Shown: positions 56,151-64,000 of the stretch, piece after piece
Layout: the number at the start of each line of letters is the position of its first letter
Numbering within the stretch: the stretch's first letter is position 1
Notes under the pieces: model-generated
What the model saw: the letters and a program-made list of their open reading frames with translations, nothing else
Told to the model about the DNA's origin: nothing
Database searches by the model: none
NCBI GenBank assembly: GCA_022844565.1
Contig: JALHLK010000003.1
Location: 124,001 to 188,000, forward strand
Length of the DNA: 64,000 nt
From: Saprospiraceae bacterium
GTDB taxonomy: Bacteria; Bacteroidota; Bacteroidia; Chitinophagales; Saprospiraceae
Reading direction: 5' to 3'
Translations under genes and position numbers: made by a program

Positions 56151-58661
56151 GTGTTAGATAAATTGTTTGAAAATCTTTCTGGAAGACAAAAATTAATAGC
56201 TCAATCCATATGGGTTTGTATACTAGCTGGAATTTTATTAGCGGGAATCCTCTTCTTATATATTTCTAATTTTAAATTACCAGACACTAATCAGCTGGAG
56301 AATCCAAACTATGAGATAGCTTCACAAGCTTATGCCAATGACGATTCTGAGATGTTTAAAATATTTACCACAAATAGGGTTTGGTTGGGCTATAAAGACC
56401 TGAATCCTAACATCATAAACGCTTTGATCAGTTCTGAAGATGAGCGTTTTCATAAACATGTTGGTGTAGACGCTAAAGGTATTATACGTGCTGTAGCTTT
56501 TGCAGGTGAAAGAGGTGGTGGTAGTACTATTACGCAACAATTGGCTAAACAGTTCTTCACAGATTATGCAAAATCTAAACCAAAGAGAATTTGGCAAAAG
56601 TTGAAGGAGTGGGTTATTTCAATTGAATTTGAAAAGAGGTACACCAAAGAAGAAATCATTGCCATGTACCTTAATAAATTTGACTTTTATTATAACGCGG
56701 TCGGTATAGGCACTGCATCAAAGGTCTATTTTGGCAAAGATCAAAAGGATGTTACTCCAGATGAGGCAGCTATTTTAATAGGCCTATTACAAAATCCATA
56801 TTTATACAACCCTAAAGCCAATCCTATTGATTGCACGAAGAAAAGGAATACGATACTAGGCCAAATGCATAAGCACGGCCACATCACAGATGAACAATAT
56901 CAAAAATATTTAGAGCAAAAGATCGATATGTCTAAGTTTAGAAGTGAGGATTTTTACAATGGACCTGCAGCCTATTTTAAAGTAGAAATGACTAAATGGG
57001 TAAAGAATCTACTAAAGGAGGAGCAATACAAAGCCCCTGATGGTACAATTTATGATATTAATACGGCTGGTTTAAAGATTTATACGACACTTGATCCTAT
57101 TATGCAAAAGCATGCCGAGAGAATAGCACATGAGCATATGGTGGCATTGCAAACAAAGTATTTTTCTGTCTGGAAAAATTTGGATCCATGGACATATCAG
57201 ACGGATGAGCTCACAAAAGGCCTTAGAGCTGGGTCACTTCAAACGTCAATCCGAAATTCAGAAAGGTTTATTCTTTTGAGAGATCAGTATCTCGGAGATA
57301 TTTCAAAGCAAATCTTGAGTGAAGTCTCTAGTTCGAGACTGATGGATGGGGACATTTTTAGGCTTCATGATGCTGAAAAAGATCCGAAGTATTTAGCTAA
57401 GTTGTTGAAGACAAATATGATTTCAGAGAAACAACTGGAAACTTATGAGGTAATATTGAAATCAAAATACTGGCCTGAACTAAAGGCAAAATGGAAAAAA
57501 TTAAATGTTGAAGCAGAAAAAGCATTTAATAAACCCGTGACGATGAAGGTATACGATTATGCAACTAAGGGCGAAAAAGTGGTAACGATGACACCAAAGG
57601 ATAGCATCAAATATTATCAAAAGCATCTTCAAATTGGTTCGCTAGCGGTAGACCCTAGAAATGGTGAGGTCAAAGCGTGGGTAGGTGGAACAAATCACAA
57701 ACATTTTCAATTTGACCACGTGACTTCTAATAGGCAAATTGGTTCCGCAATAAAACCTTTTATTTATGCTACAGCGATAATTGATCAGGCAATGTCTCCT
57801 TGTTTTAGAGTTACTGATACTAAACAATGTATTCCTGCAGGAGATTCTAATTTTGGATTGGAAAAAACATGGTGTCCAGATAATGCTAAAAAAACTTTCA
57901 CAGGAGCTTCTATGACACTCAAAGAAGCATTAAAAGAATCCGTCAATTCGGTTTCTGTATTTTTGATGAAGGAGATTGGTAGTGTGGCTCGGGTAAGAAA
58001 GCTATTAGAAGACTTAGGTGTTGATCCTAAAAAAGTACCTAATGCACCTTCTATCTGTTTAGGTACACCCGAAGTATCTGTTTATGATATGGCTATGGCC
58101 TACTCAGCTTTTGCCAACAATGGTACCGTAGTTAAACCTTACTTTGTGTCAAGAATAGAGGATAGGAATGGACGCATCATTTATCAGGCTGTACCAGAAC
58201 AAAAAAATGTCATTAATCCTTCCTACAATTATGCTATGGTAGATATGTTAAAGCACGTTGTACGGGAAGGCTTATCCGCGGATATGACATTTAGCAAAGG
58301 ACAAGTAGGAGGTAAAACTGGCACAACAAATGATTATAAGGATGGCTGGTTTGTTGGCTTCACGCCTAGCATTGTAGTAGCTACTTGGGTAGGAGGTGAC
58401 CAACAATGGATTCGTTTTAATAGTATTACAGATGGGCAAGGAGCTGTAATGGCTCGTCCTTATTTTTTGAAGTTTTTAAATGCTATAGAAAGTGATAAAA
58501 ATATAAGTTATAGCTGGAAAACGGCCTACACTGAGCCTCAAGAAAAATTGATAGAAGTAGATTGTAGTAAGTATACAGGTTCGGGCAATAAGGCAGACGG
58601 CCAAGAGGTAGAAGTCAAGAAACCAAAAGCGGACTTATTGGATGATGAGGAATTTCAATAA
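56151..58661 (+). CDS. Penicillin-binding protein 1A family (transglycosylase/transpeptidase), GTG start
   Basis: SSEDERFHKHVGVDAKGIIRA...RGGGSTITQQLAKQ...KRYTKEEIIAMYLNK; RQIGSAIKPFIYATAI; GKTGTTNDYKDGWFVGFTP. Confidence 0.95.
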   Translation: MLDKLFENLSGRQKLIAQSIWVCILAGILLAGILFLYISNFKLPDTNQLENPNYEIASQAYANDDSEMFKIFTTNRVWLGYKDLNPNIINALISSEDERFHKHVGVDAKGIIRAVAFAGERGGGSTITQQLAKQFFTDYAKSKPKRIWQKLKEWVISIEFEKRYTKEEIIAMYLNKFDFYYNAVGIGTASKVYFGKDQKDVTPDEAAILIGLLQNPYLYNPKANPIDCTKKRNTILGQMHKHGHITDEQYQKYLEQKIDMSKFRSEDFYNGPAAYFKVEMTKWVKNLLKEEQYKAPDGTIYDINTAGLKIYTTLDPIMQKHAERIAHEHMVALQTKYFSVWKNLDPWTYQTDELTKGLRAGSLQTSIRNSERFILLRDQYLGDISKQILSEVSSSRLMDGDIFRLHDAEKDPKYLAKLLKTNMISEKQLETYEVILKSKYWPELKAKWKKLNVEAEKAFNKPVTMKVYDYATKGEKVVTMTPKDSIKYYQKHLQIGSLAVDPRNGEVKAWVGGTNHKHFQFDHVTSNRQIGSAIKPFIYATAIIDQAMSPCFRVTDTKQCIPAGDSNFGLEKTWCPDNAKKTFTGASMTLKEALKESVNSVSVFLMKEIGSVARVRKLLEDLGVDPKKVPNAPSICLGTPEVSVYDMAMAYSAFANNGTVVKPYFVSRIEDRNGRIIYQAVPEQKNVINPSYNYAMVDMLKHVVREGLSADMTFSKGQVGGKTGTTNDYKDGWFVGFTPSIVVATWVGGDQQWIRFNSITDGQGAVMARPYFLKFLNAIESDKNISYSWKTAYTEPQEKLIEVDCSKYTGSGNKADGQEVEVKKPKADLLDDEEFQ

Positions 58662-58715
58662 GATATTTTAGTTTAAATCTATAACCTTTTTACATTGATT
58701 TAAGTCCTTCCGGTT

Positions 58716-60446
58716 TCAGATGTTATTCCTTACTTCTTGTTCTAAAGATACAAGCTCATGAATAATGATTTCTTTACTTGTGTTCATTGACGTGAGCGCA
58801 ATTTGCTCATCTTGCAACAAACGGTCAAAGTTGATGAAGTTGTCATCTATTCTAGTTTTTATCCTTTTTGTATAATCGTTCAATTTTTCTGAAACTTGTA
58901 TTTCCATAATTTCACGACCTTTTAATATTTCAGACTTAAAAGATTTTAGTATTCTACTTCTGTTGATACCAAGCGTCACACCTGCGAATAGTAGGCCAAC
59001 ACCGGTAAGAATACCACCCGTTATATCAAAAACAGAACTTTGTACAGCTGCTGCTAGGATAACACCCACTATAGCAATACCACCTCCCGCAGCGAGATTA
59101 GGTGCCATCTTAGATGTTTCATCCAACATCTTTTCGTCATAAAAATTTTCAGACTTTGACATAAATTGCTGAAAAGACTGCTGTAGATCCCTTAATACAT
59201 TGGTCCTTCTTTCCGCAATATCAGCAAATATCTCGTCTGTATCCGTCAAAATAGTAGTATTGGTTTTAATTTTAGCATCAACCAATTTACCCATTAATTG
59301 GATATTATCGGCTACATCAATGATGCCAGATTGCAATTTGTCTTTAAGTGATGTATTCAACTGTAGTTCAAAATCTTTGGCATGGCCCGCTAACCATTCT
59401 TTTAACCCCGAATCCTTACCAAATAAGGAAGTGAACGCTTTTCTAATAACCGTAGTAAACTCAAGTCCTTTTTCAAGCTCTTCATATTTATTATCTGTGA
59501 TTTTGTCGTAGGTGGCCAAAAGATTTTCAACCAACTGTCCAACTTGATTTTTTGTCTTCGTTTCTTGGTGGGCTAAGGTTTCTTTTATTTCACTTCTAAA
59601 TATAAGATCAGCTTCGTATTGATTTTGTCTGATCACCAGACTTTTACTGATATTTTGGATGATTTGTTGAGAAGTAAATATGGTATTATTAAGTTTTAAA
59701 TAAGGTGCTTTCCCATTTGTAATATTATCAGCGATGTATGCTCTTAAAGGTATAAAACCACTATTTTGGTGATCTTTGTTTTGTTCCATTTTGGCGGAAA
59801 CGCTAAATACTTTAGGATCCTTTATGCCTCTTTTTAATGCATAATCATATACACCTTGATGGTTGATGATCAGATCGTTTGGCTCCATAATGTCCTTTTG
59901 TTGCAAAACGAAAATGATTTTTCTTTGCCATTCACTGTTTATAAAATTGAAAAAGTCCCAAGCAGACTGTCTATAAGGATTTTTTGCCTCAAAAACAAAA
60001 ACGATCAGATCTGAATAGGGTATAAACTTTTCAGTAATTTCTTGGTGATGTTCGATGATAGTGTTAGTTCCAGGTGTATCGACTATGGCGATTTCTTTTA
60101 ATATTTCAAAGGGTGCTGTAATTTTTTTGACATGAGGTGAAATAAATTCTTCGGACTTTTCTGTGCCATAGACGATTTGTTGAATAGTATCCGTCATTGG
60201 AGAAGGTGCAACTTTACAAATATCTTCAGTGGACTCAAGGAGTGCATTAATAAAACTACTTTTTCCAGCTTTTACTTCGCCAACTATTACAAAAGTAAAA
60301 GGTGTCTCTAACTGTAGCAGCATTGTTTTCACCGTTTCGTTCATCTCACTGTGTTTAACTTGGGAGGTTAACCCCTCAAGTTTGCCAATGACAGAACCTA
60401 TTTGTAATGTTAATTTAGATAATTTTGGATCTATGTGATCTCTCAT
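58716..60446 (-). CDS. Dynamin-family GTPase
   Basis: FVIVGEVKAGKSSFINALL (P-loop), VDTPGTN (G3), paired hydrophobic helices AAGGGIAIVGVILAAAVQSSVFDITGGILTGVGLLFAGVTLG near C-terminus. Confidence 0.9.
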   Translation of the reverse strand: MRDHIDPKLSKLTLQIGSVIGKLEGLTSQVKHSEMNETVKTMLLQLETPFTFVIVGEVKAGKSSFINALLESTEDICKVAPSPMTDTIQQIVYGTEKSEEFISPHVKKITAPFEILKEIAIVDTPGTNTIIEHHQEITEKFIPYSDLIVFVFEAKNPYRQSAWDFFNFINSEWQRKIIFVLQQKDIMEPNDLIINHQGVYDYALKRGIKDPKVFSVSAKMEQNKDHQNSGFIPLRAYIADNITNGKAPYLKLNNTIFTSQQIIQNISKSLVIRQNQYEADLIFRSEIKETLAHQETKTKNQVGQLVENLLATYDKITDNKYEELEKGLEFTTVIRKAFTSLFGKDSGLKEWLAGHAKDFELQLNTSLKDKLQSGIIDVADNIQLMGKLVDAKIKTNTTILTDTDEIFADIAERRTNVLRDLQQSFQQFMSKSENFYDEKMLDETSKMAPNLAAGGGIAIVGVILAAAVQSSVFDITGGILTGVGLLFAGVTLGINRSRILKSFKSEILKGREIMEIQVSEKLNDYTKRIKTRIDDNFINFDRLLQDEQIALTSMNTSKEIIIHELVSLEQEVRNNI

Positions 60447-60929
60447 TGATGATAATTAATTTTAATTCCATACAAATTTACTTAAAATTAAGTTTTTAAC
60501 CTAAAAATTTATTTTGTTAATCAATTATATCCTCTAATTACTTCAAAATCAGGCAAAAGATTAATGTAGGAAATTGTTCAAGAAACCTTTTATGCGTATC
60601 TAATTTTGCTATTGATAATTGATTTTATTTTGTCTTGAGATTTGTGAATTTATTCTTCAAATGAAAATTTATTCTTTAAAGATACTCTACTTCTATAACT
60701 TTTGTTGATCTAAAATTCTTTTAGTATAAGTTCTAGATAATTTATATTTTGAAAGATTGATTTCAAATGTTTTATACCAATTCCTTATTTTTAGTATACT
60801 TTTTCGCCAAATATTTATATAATAATCTGTATAAAGTAGTATAATTGAAGTATTACAGTATTTTTATTTGGTAAAGTATTGATTTTTGTTGATTTTTCAA
60901 TACTTTTGTATGATATGTAATAGAGTAAG

Positions 60930-63155
60930 ATGCCTATAGGACAAGAAATAACGGTAGAAGAAAGGTTAGCAATAAACAGTCATTTTGAATCATTTCTCAA
61001 TGAAATCAAGTCAAATATGACTTTGGAGGATGAAATTAATATTCGAAAGGCTTATGAATTAGCAATAGAGGCTCATAAATATCAAAGGAGAAAATCAGGA
61101 GAACCATATATCTATCATCCTATTGCAGTTGCTAAAATTTGTACTTTAGAAATTGGCTTAGGGCCCACTGCTGTAATATGTGCTTTATTGCACGATGTTG
61201 TAGAAGATACCGACATTTCACTAAACGAAATTACGGAATTATTTGGGCCAAAAATTGGAAAAATTGTTGACGGTCTCACAAAATTGGATGGTCTTTATAA
61301 CGTAGAAAGTCCACAAGCTGAGAATTTTAAAAAAGTATTAAGCACTTTAATTCACGATGTCCGTGTGGTGTTAATAAAACTGGCTGACCGATTGCACAAT
61401 ATGCGTACTATTGGCTCCATGCCCATACACAAAAAACTTAAGATAGCAGCTGAGACCGAATATATTTTTGTACCGTTGGCTCATAGACTAGGGCTTTATG
61501 AAATTAAAACCGAGTTTCAAGATATTGTTTTAGAAATCAAAGAACCGGAAGAATTTGCTGAAATTAAACAAAAATTTGACGAGACGGAAGCTGAACGATT
61601 AGCATATGTTGATTCATTCATCAAGCCTTTAATGCAACCATTAGATGCTTTAGGCACAAAATACAGAATCCTCGGACGGTCAAAATCCATAGCATCTATT
61701 CATAATAAGATTAAAAATAAGGGTGTACCATTTGAAGAAATCTATGACATTTTTGCAGTAAGAATTATTGCAGATGTTCCAATTGAACAAGAAAAATTGA
61801 TTTGTTGGCAAATATATTCAAAAATTACTGAAGTCTATAGACCAATACCTGAGCGATTAAAAGATTGGGTAAGTACGCCCAAAGCCAATGGTTACGAATC
61901 ATTACACACTACAGTCATCGGACCAAAGGGTAAGTACGTAGAAGTACAAATTCGAACTGAACGGATGAATGAAATTGCGGAAAAAGGATTTGCTGCACAT
62001 TGGAAGTATAAAGGTGTAAAAAGTCAAAATAACGTTTTTGATAGCTGGCTTGACAATGTCAGGACGATGTTAGAAGAACAAGACACCAATGCTTTAGAAT
62101 TTGTGAGTGACTTTAAAAATAGCTTCTTTAGCGAAGGAGTCTATGTATACACGCCCAAGGGTGAAATGAGAATCTTGCCTCAAGGTTCCACAGCATTAGA
62201 TTTTGCATTTGAGATTCATACAGATGTAGGGATGAGGGCTTATGCTATAAAAATAAATGGTAAGCCAGTACATATGAGTTCTCTACTTAAAAATGGGGAC
62301 CAAGTACATGTCACTACGAAGACCAGTCAAAGACCTCAAAAAGAATGGCTTAATAACGTTGTAACAGGAAAGGCGAAAGCCAAAATTAGAAGTTCACTTA
62401 GAGATGATTTAAGAGCCGATGCCGATTTAGGTAAAGAAGTTTTAGAGAGGAAATTTAAATCTATGAGAATTGGTTTTGAAGACAATGTAGATTTCTTGGT
62501 AAGAAGTTATGGATATCAATCCCGATTAGAGTTTTTCTATGGTTTGTATAACAATGAGTTTAACCTAGATTTAAAGTCGTTTGACTTAGAAAATGGCTTA
62601 TTAATTCCTAAAAAAGTAGATATACCCAAAGAAGTTGAATCTACAAAACAGGTAGACCAAAAACGTGCCCGTAAAAAAGTAGAAAATAAGTCAAAAATAC
62701 TGGTAAATGGGGAATCAGCAGATATGTATGAGTTTAAATTTGCTACCTGTTGTAACCCTGTGCAAGGTGATCCTATTTTTGGATACTTGACCTCGACCAA
62801 TGAATTAAAAATTCATAGATACAATTGTCCGAACGCTTCATTGATGTTGTCTCATTATGGATACAGAGTTTTAAAAACTGAATGGGATACTCTTTCTGAC
62901 GAAAGTTTTGTTACTAATCTAAAAATTACAGGAGTTGACACTGGAAAAGGTGTTATTCAGATGCTGACCAATACGATTTCTACAGAGCTTGATATCAATA
63001 TTAAAGGCTTAAATATTCAGGGCAAAGAGGGATATTATGAAGGATTTGTCACTATATTTGTCAAAAATAAAGATCAGCTAAACCAAGCTTTGAAAAGAAT
63101 TAATCAATTGGATGGCGTTAGAACGGTCGAAAGATCTGAAATAGAAGAAAATTAA
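60930..63155 (+). CDS. Bifunctional (p)ppGpp synthetase/hydrolase (RelA/SpoT)
   Basis: YIYHPIAVAKI...ICALLHDVVEDTDISLNEI (HD), KLADRLHNMRT, KANGYESLHTTVIGPKGKYVEVQIRTERMNEIAEKGFAAHWKYK, TGS and ACT domains. Confidence 0.96.
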   Translation: MPIGQEITVEERLAINSHFESFLNEIKSNMTLEDEINIRKAYELAIEAHKYQRRKSGEPYIYHPIAVAKICTLEIGLGPTAVICALLHDVVEDTDISLNEITELFGPKIGKIVDGLTKLDGLYNVESPQAENFKKVLSTLIHDVRVVLIKLADRLHNMRTIGSMPIHKKLKIAAETEYIFVPLAHRLGLYEIKTEFQDIVLEIKEPEEFAEIKQKFDETEAERLAYVDSFIKPLMQPLDALGTKYRILGRSKSIASIHNKIKNKGVPFEEIYDIFAVRIIADVPIEQEKLICWQIYSKITEVYRPIPERLKDWVSTPKANGYESLHTTVIGPKGKYVEVQIRTERMNEIAEKGFAAHWKYKGVKSQNNVFDSWLDNVRTMLEEQDTNALEFVSDFKNSFFSEGVYVYTPKGEMRILPQGSTALDFAFEIHTDVGMRAYAIKINGKPVHMSSLLKNGDQVHVTTKTSQRPQKEWLNNVVTGKAKAKIRSSLRDDLRADADLGKEVLERKFKSMRIGFEDNVDFLVRSYGYQSRLEFFYGLYNNEFNLDLKSFDLENGLLIPKKVDIPKEVESTKQVDQKRARKKVENKSKILVNGESADMYEFKFATCCNPVQGDPIFGYLTSTNELKIHRYNCPNASLMLSHYGYRVLKTEWDTLSDESFVTNLKITGVDTGKGVIQMLTNTISTELDINIKGLNIQGKEGYYEGFVTIFVKNKDQLNQALKRINQLDGVRTVERSEIEEN

Positions 63156-63164
63156 AAATGTAAA

Positions 63165-63644
63165 ATGGCTTTCATAGTAGAGGACAAATTAAAAGAGCTT
63201 ATCGTACAGGTAAAAAAAATATTTTCAATTCATCTTGAGAAAAATAGTTATCGTAAAACCCCAGAAAGATATTCTATTTTGGAAGAAATTTACAAGAAAA
63301 ATGATCACTTTGATGCAGAAGGATTATACATCCATATGAAAAACCAAAACTATCGGGTCTCAAGGGCAACTGTCTACAATACTTTAGAGTTACTCGTAAA
63401 CTGTGATCTTGTAACCAAACATCAATTCGGAAAAAACCTAGCTCAATATGAAAAGTCTTATGGATTTAGACAGCATGATCATTTGATCTGCATAGACTGT
63501 GGAGATGTCCTTGAGTTTTGCGACCCTAGAGTCCAACAAATCAAGAATATGATGGGTGATATTTTATCTTTTGAGGTTACTCACCACTCACTCAATTTGT
63601 ATGGTAAATGTAAGAGGGTTGCTTGTGAAGGAACAAAGAGATAA
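63165..63644 (+). CDS. Fur-family transcriptional regulator
   Basis: SYRKTPERYSILEEIYKKNDHFDAEGLYIHMKNQNYRVSRATVYNTLELLVNCDLV...HDHLICIDCGDVLEFCDP. Confidence 0.93.
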   Translation: MAFIVEDKLKELIVQVKKIFSIHLEKNSYRKTPERYSILEEIYKKNDHFDAEGLYIHMKNQNYRVSRATVYNTLELLVNCDLVTKHQFGKNLAQYEKSYGFRQHDHLICIDCGDVLEFCDPRVQQIKNMMGDILSFEVTHHSLNLYGKCKRVACEGTKR

Positions 63645-63654
63645 ATAGGTTACA

Positions 63655-64000
63655 TTAATTTTCAATCATAAGCGTACCATTCACAATTTTTATACTTTCG
63701 TCTATTAATTTTAGTTTAAGGTGGAAGATATAGGTACCAGCCTCTATTTCATTTGAACTAATTTTGTTGAAATTAATTATACCATCTACTAGTTGATTTT
63801 CCTTCAGTAAAATATTACCAAATCTATCAAAAAGCAAAAACTCTTCTAAAGTATAGTTTTGCCCAAAAGGACCACTAAATTTAAAATTTCTATTGGCAAT
63901 TTCATTGGGATTTAGGCTGATGATATTAGAGTAGTAGATAGGAATATTTTTATCTATTTTTATGAAAATGGAGTCGATAGCAATGCATCCATTAGGATTT
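63655..64000 (-). CDS. C-terminal fragment of a T9SS type B (gliding-motility-associated / CHU_C-like) sorting-domain protein; continues past the right edge
   Basis: Open minus-strand frame to the window edge: ...IPIYYSNIISLNPNEIANRNFKFSGPFGQNYTLEEFLLFDRFGNILLKENQ...AGTYIFHLKLKLIDESIKIVNGTLMIEN. Confidence 0.7.
   Translation of the reverse strand, partial: NPNGCIAIDSIFIKIDKNIPIYYSNIISLNPNEIANRNFKFSGPFGQNYTLEEFLLFDRFGNILLKENQLVDGIINFNKISSNEIEAGTYIFHLKLKLIDESIKIVNGTLMIEN

Noticed and set aside
58716-60446. Dynamin-like GTPase as an antiphage defence gene
   Set aside because: Single dynamin-family protein flanked by PBP1A and relA/spoT with no defence partners; a housekeeping membrane role is at least as likely.
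1-64000. CRISPR arrays, tRNA or rRNA genes, complete IS transposases, prophage
   Set aside because: Looked for regularly spaced direct repeats, recognisable tRNA/rRNA sequence and transposase/phage motifs in the ORFs; none seen.

Overview
This 64 kb window is gene-dense and AT-rich. It looks like a Bacteroidota chromosome, probably Saprospiraceae-like. That placement is an inference from T9SS/PorZ, MqnA, DUF3127, DUF4292, TonB-dependent receptor and LpxH content, and from TTG-N~20-TAnnTTTG promoter motifs. Most of the window is housekeeping: gcvP (5' part), alkaline phosphatase, BamA/TamA-like protein, YqeY, rsmA, aspS, uxaB, a TrpB-like protein, cdd, porZ, murI, mqnA, YebC, an Fe-S oxidoreductase, a TonB receptor, queG, anmK, lpxH, glyS, proS, PBP1A, a dynamin-like GTPase, relA/spoT and a Fur-family regulator. 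Accessory content is a toxin-antitoxin patch at 3.3-5.4 kb (VapBC-like pair, ParD with a decayed ParE, an unknown ORF and an attC-like site) and a RES-Xre pair at 12.4-13.3 kb. The least explained signal is a set of about eight non-coding intergenic elements (~160-460 bp) with long terminal inverted repeats, several with an apical hairpin at the centre. Two of them (21228-21390 and 27066-27228) are same-length, ~96% identical copies, and one (24851-25306) has a second palindromic element nested inside it. No transposase, CRISPR array, rRNA or tRNA gene was recognised. All calls come from reading sequence and motifs; no database search was run.
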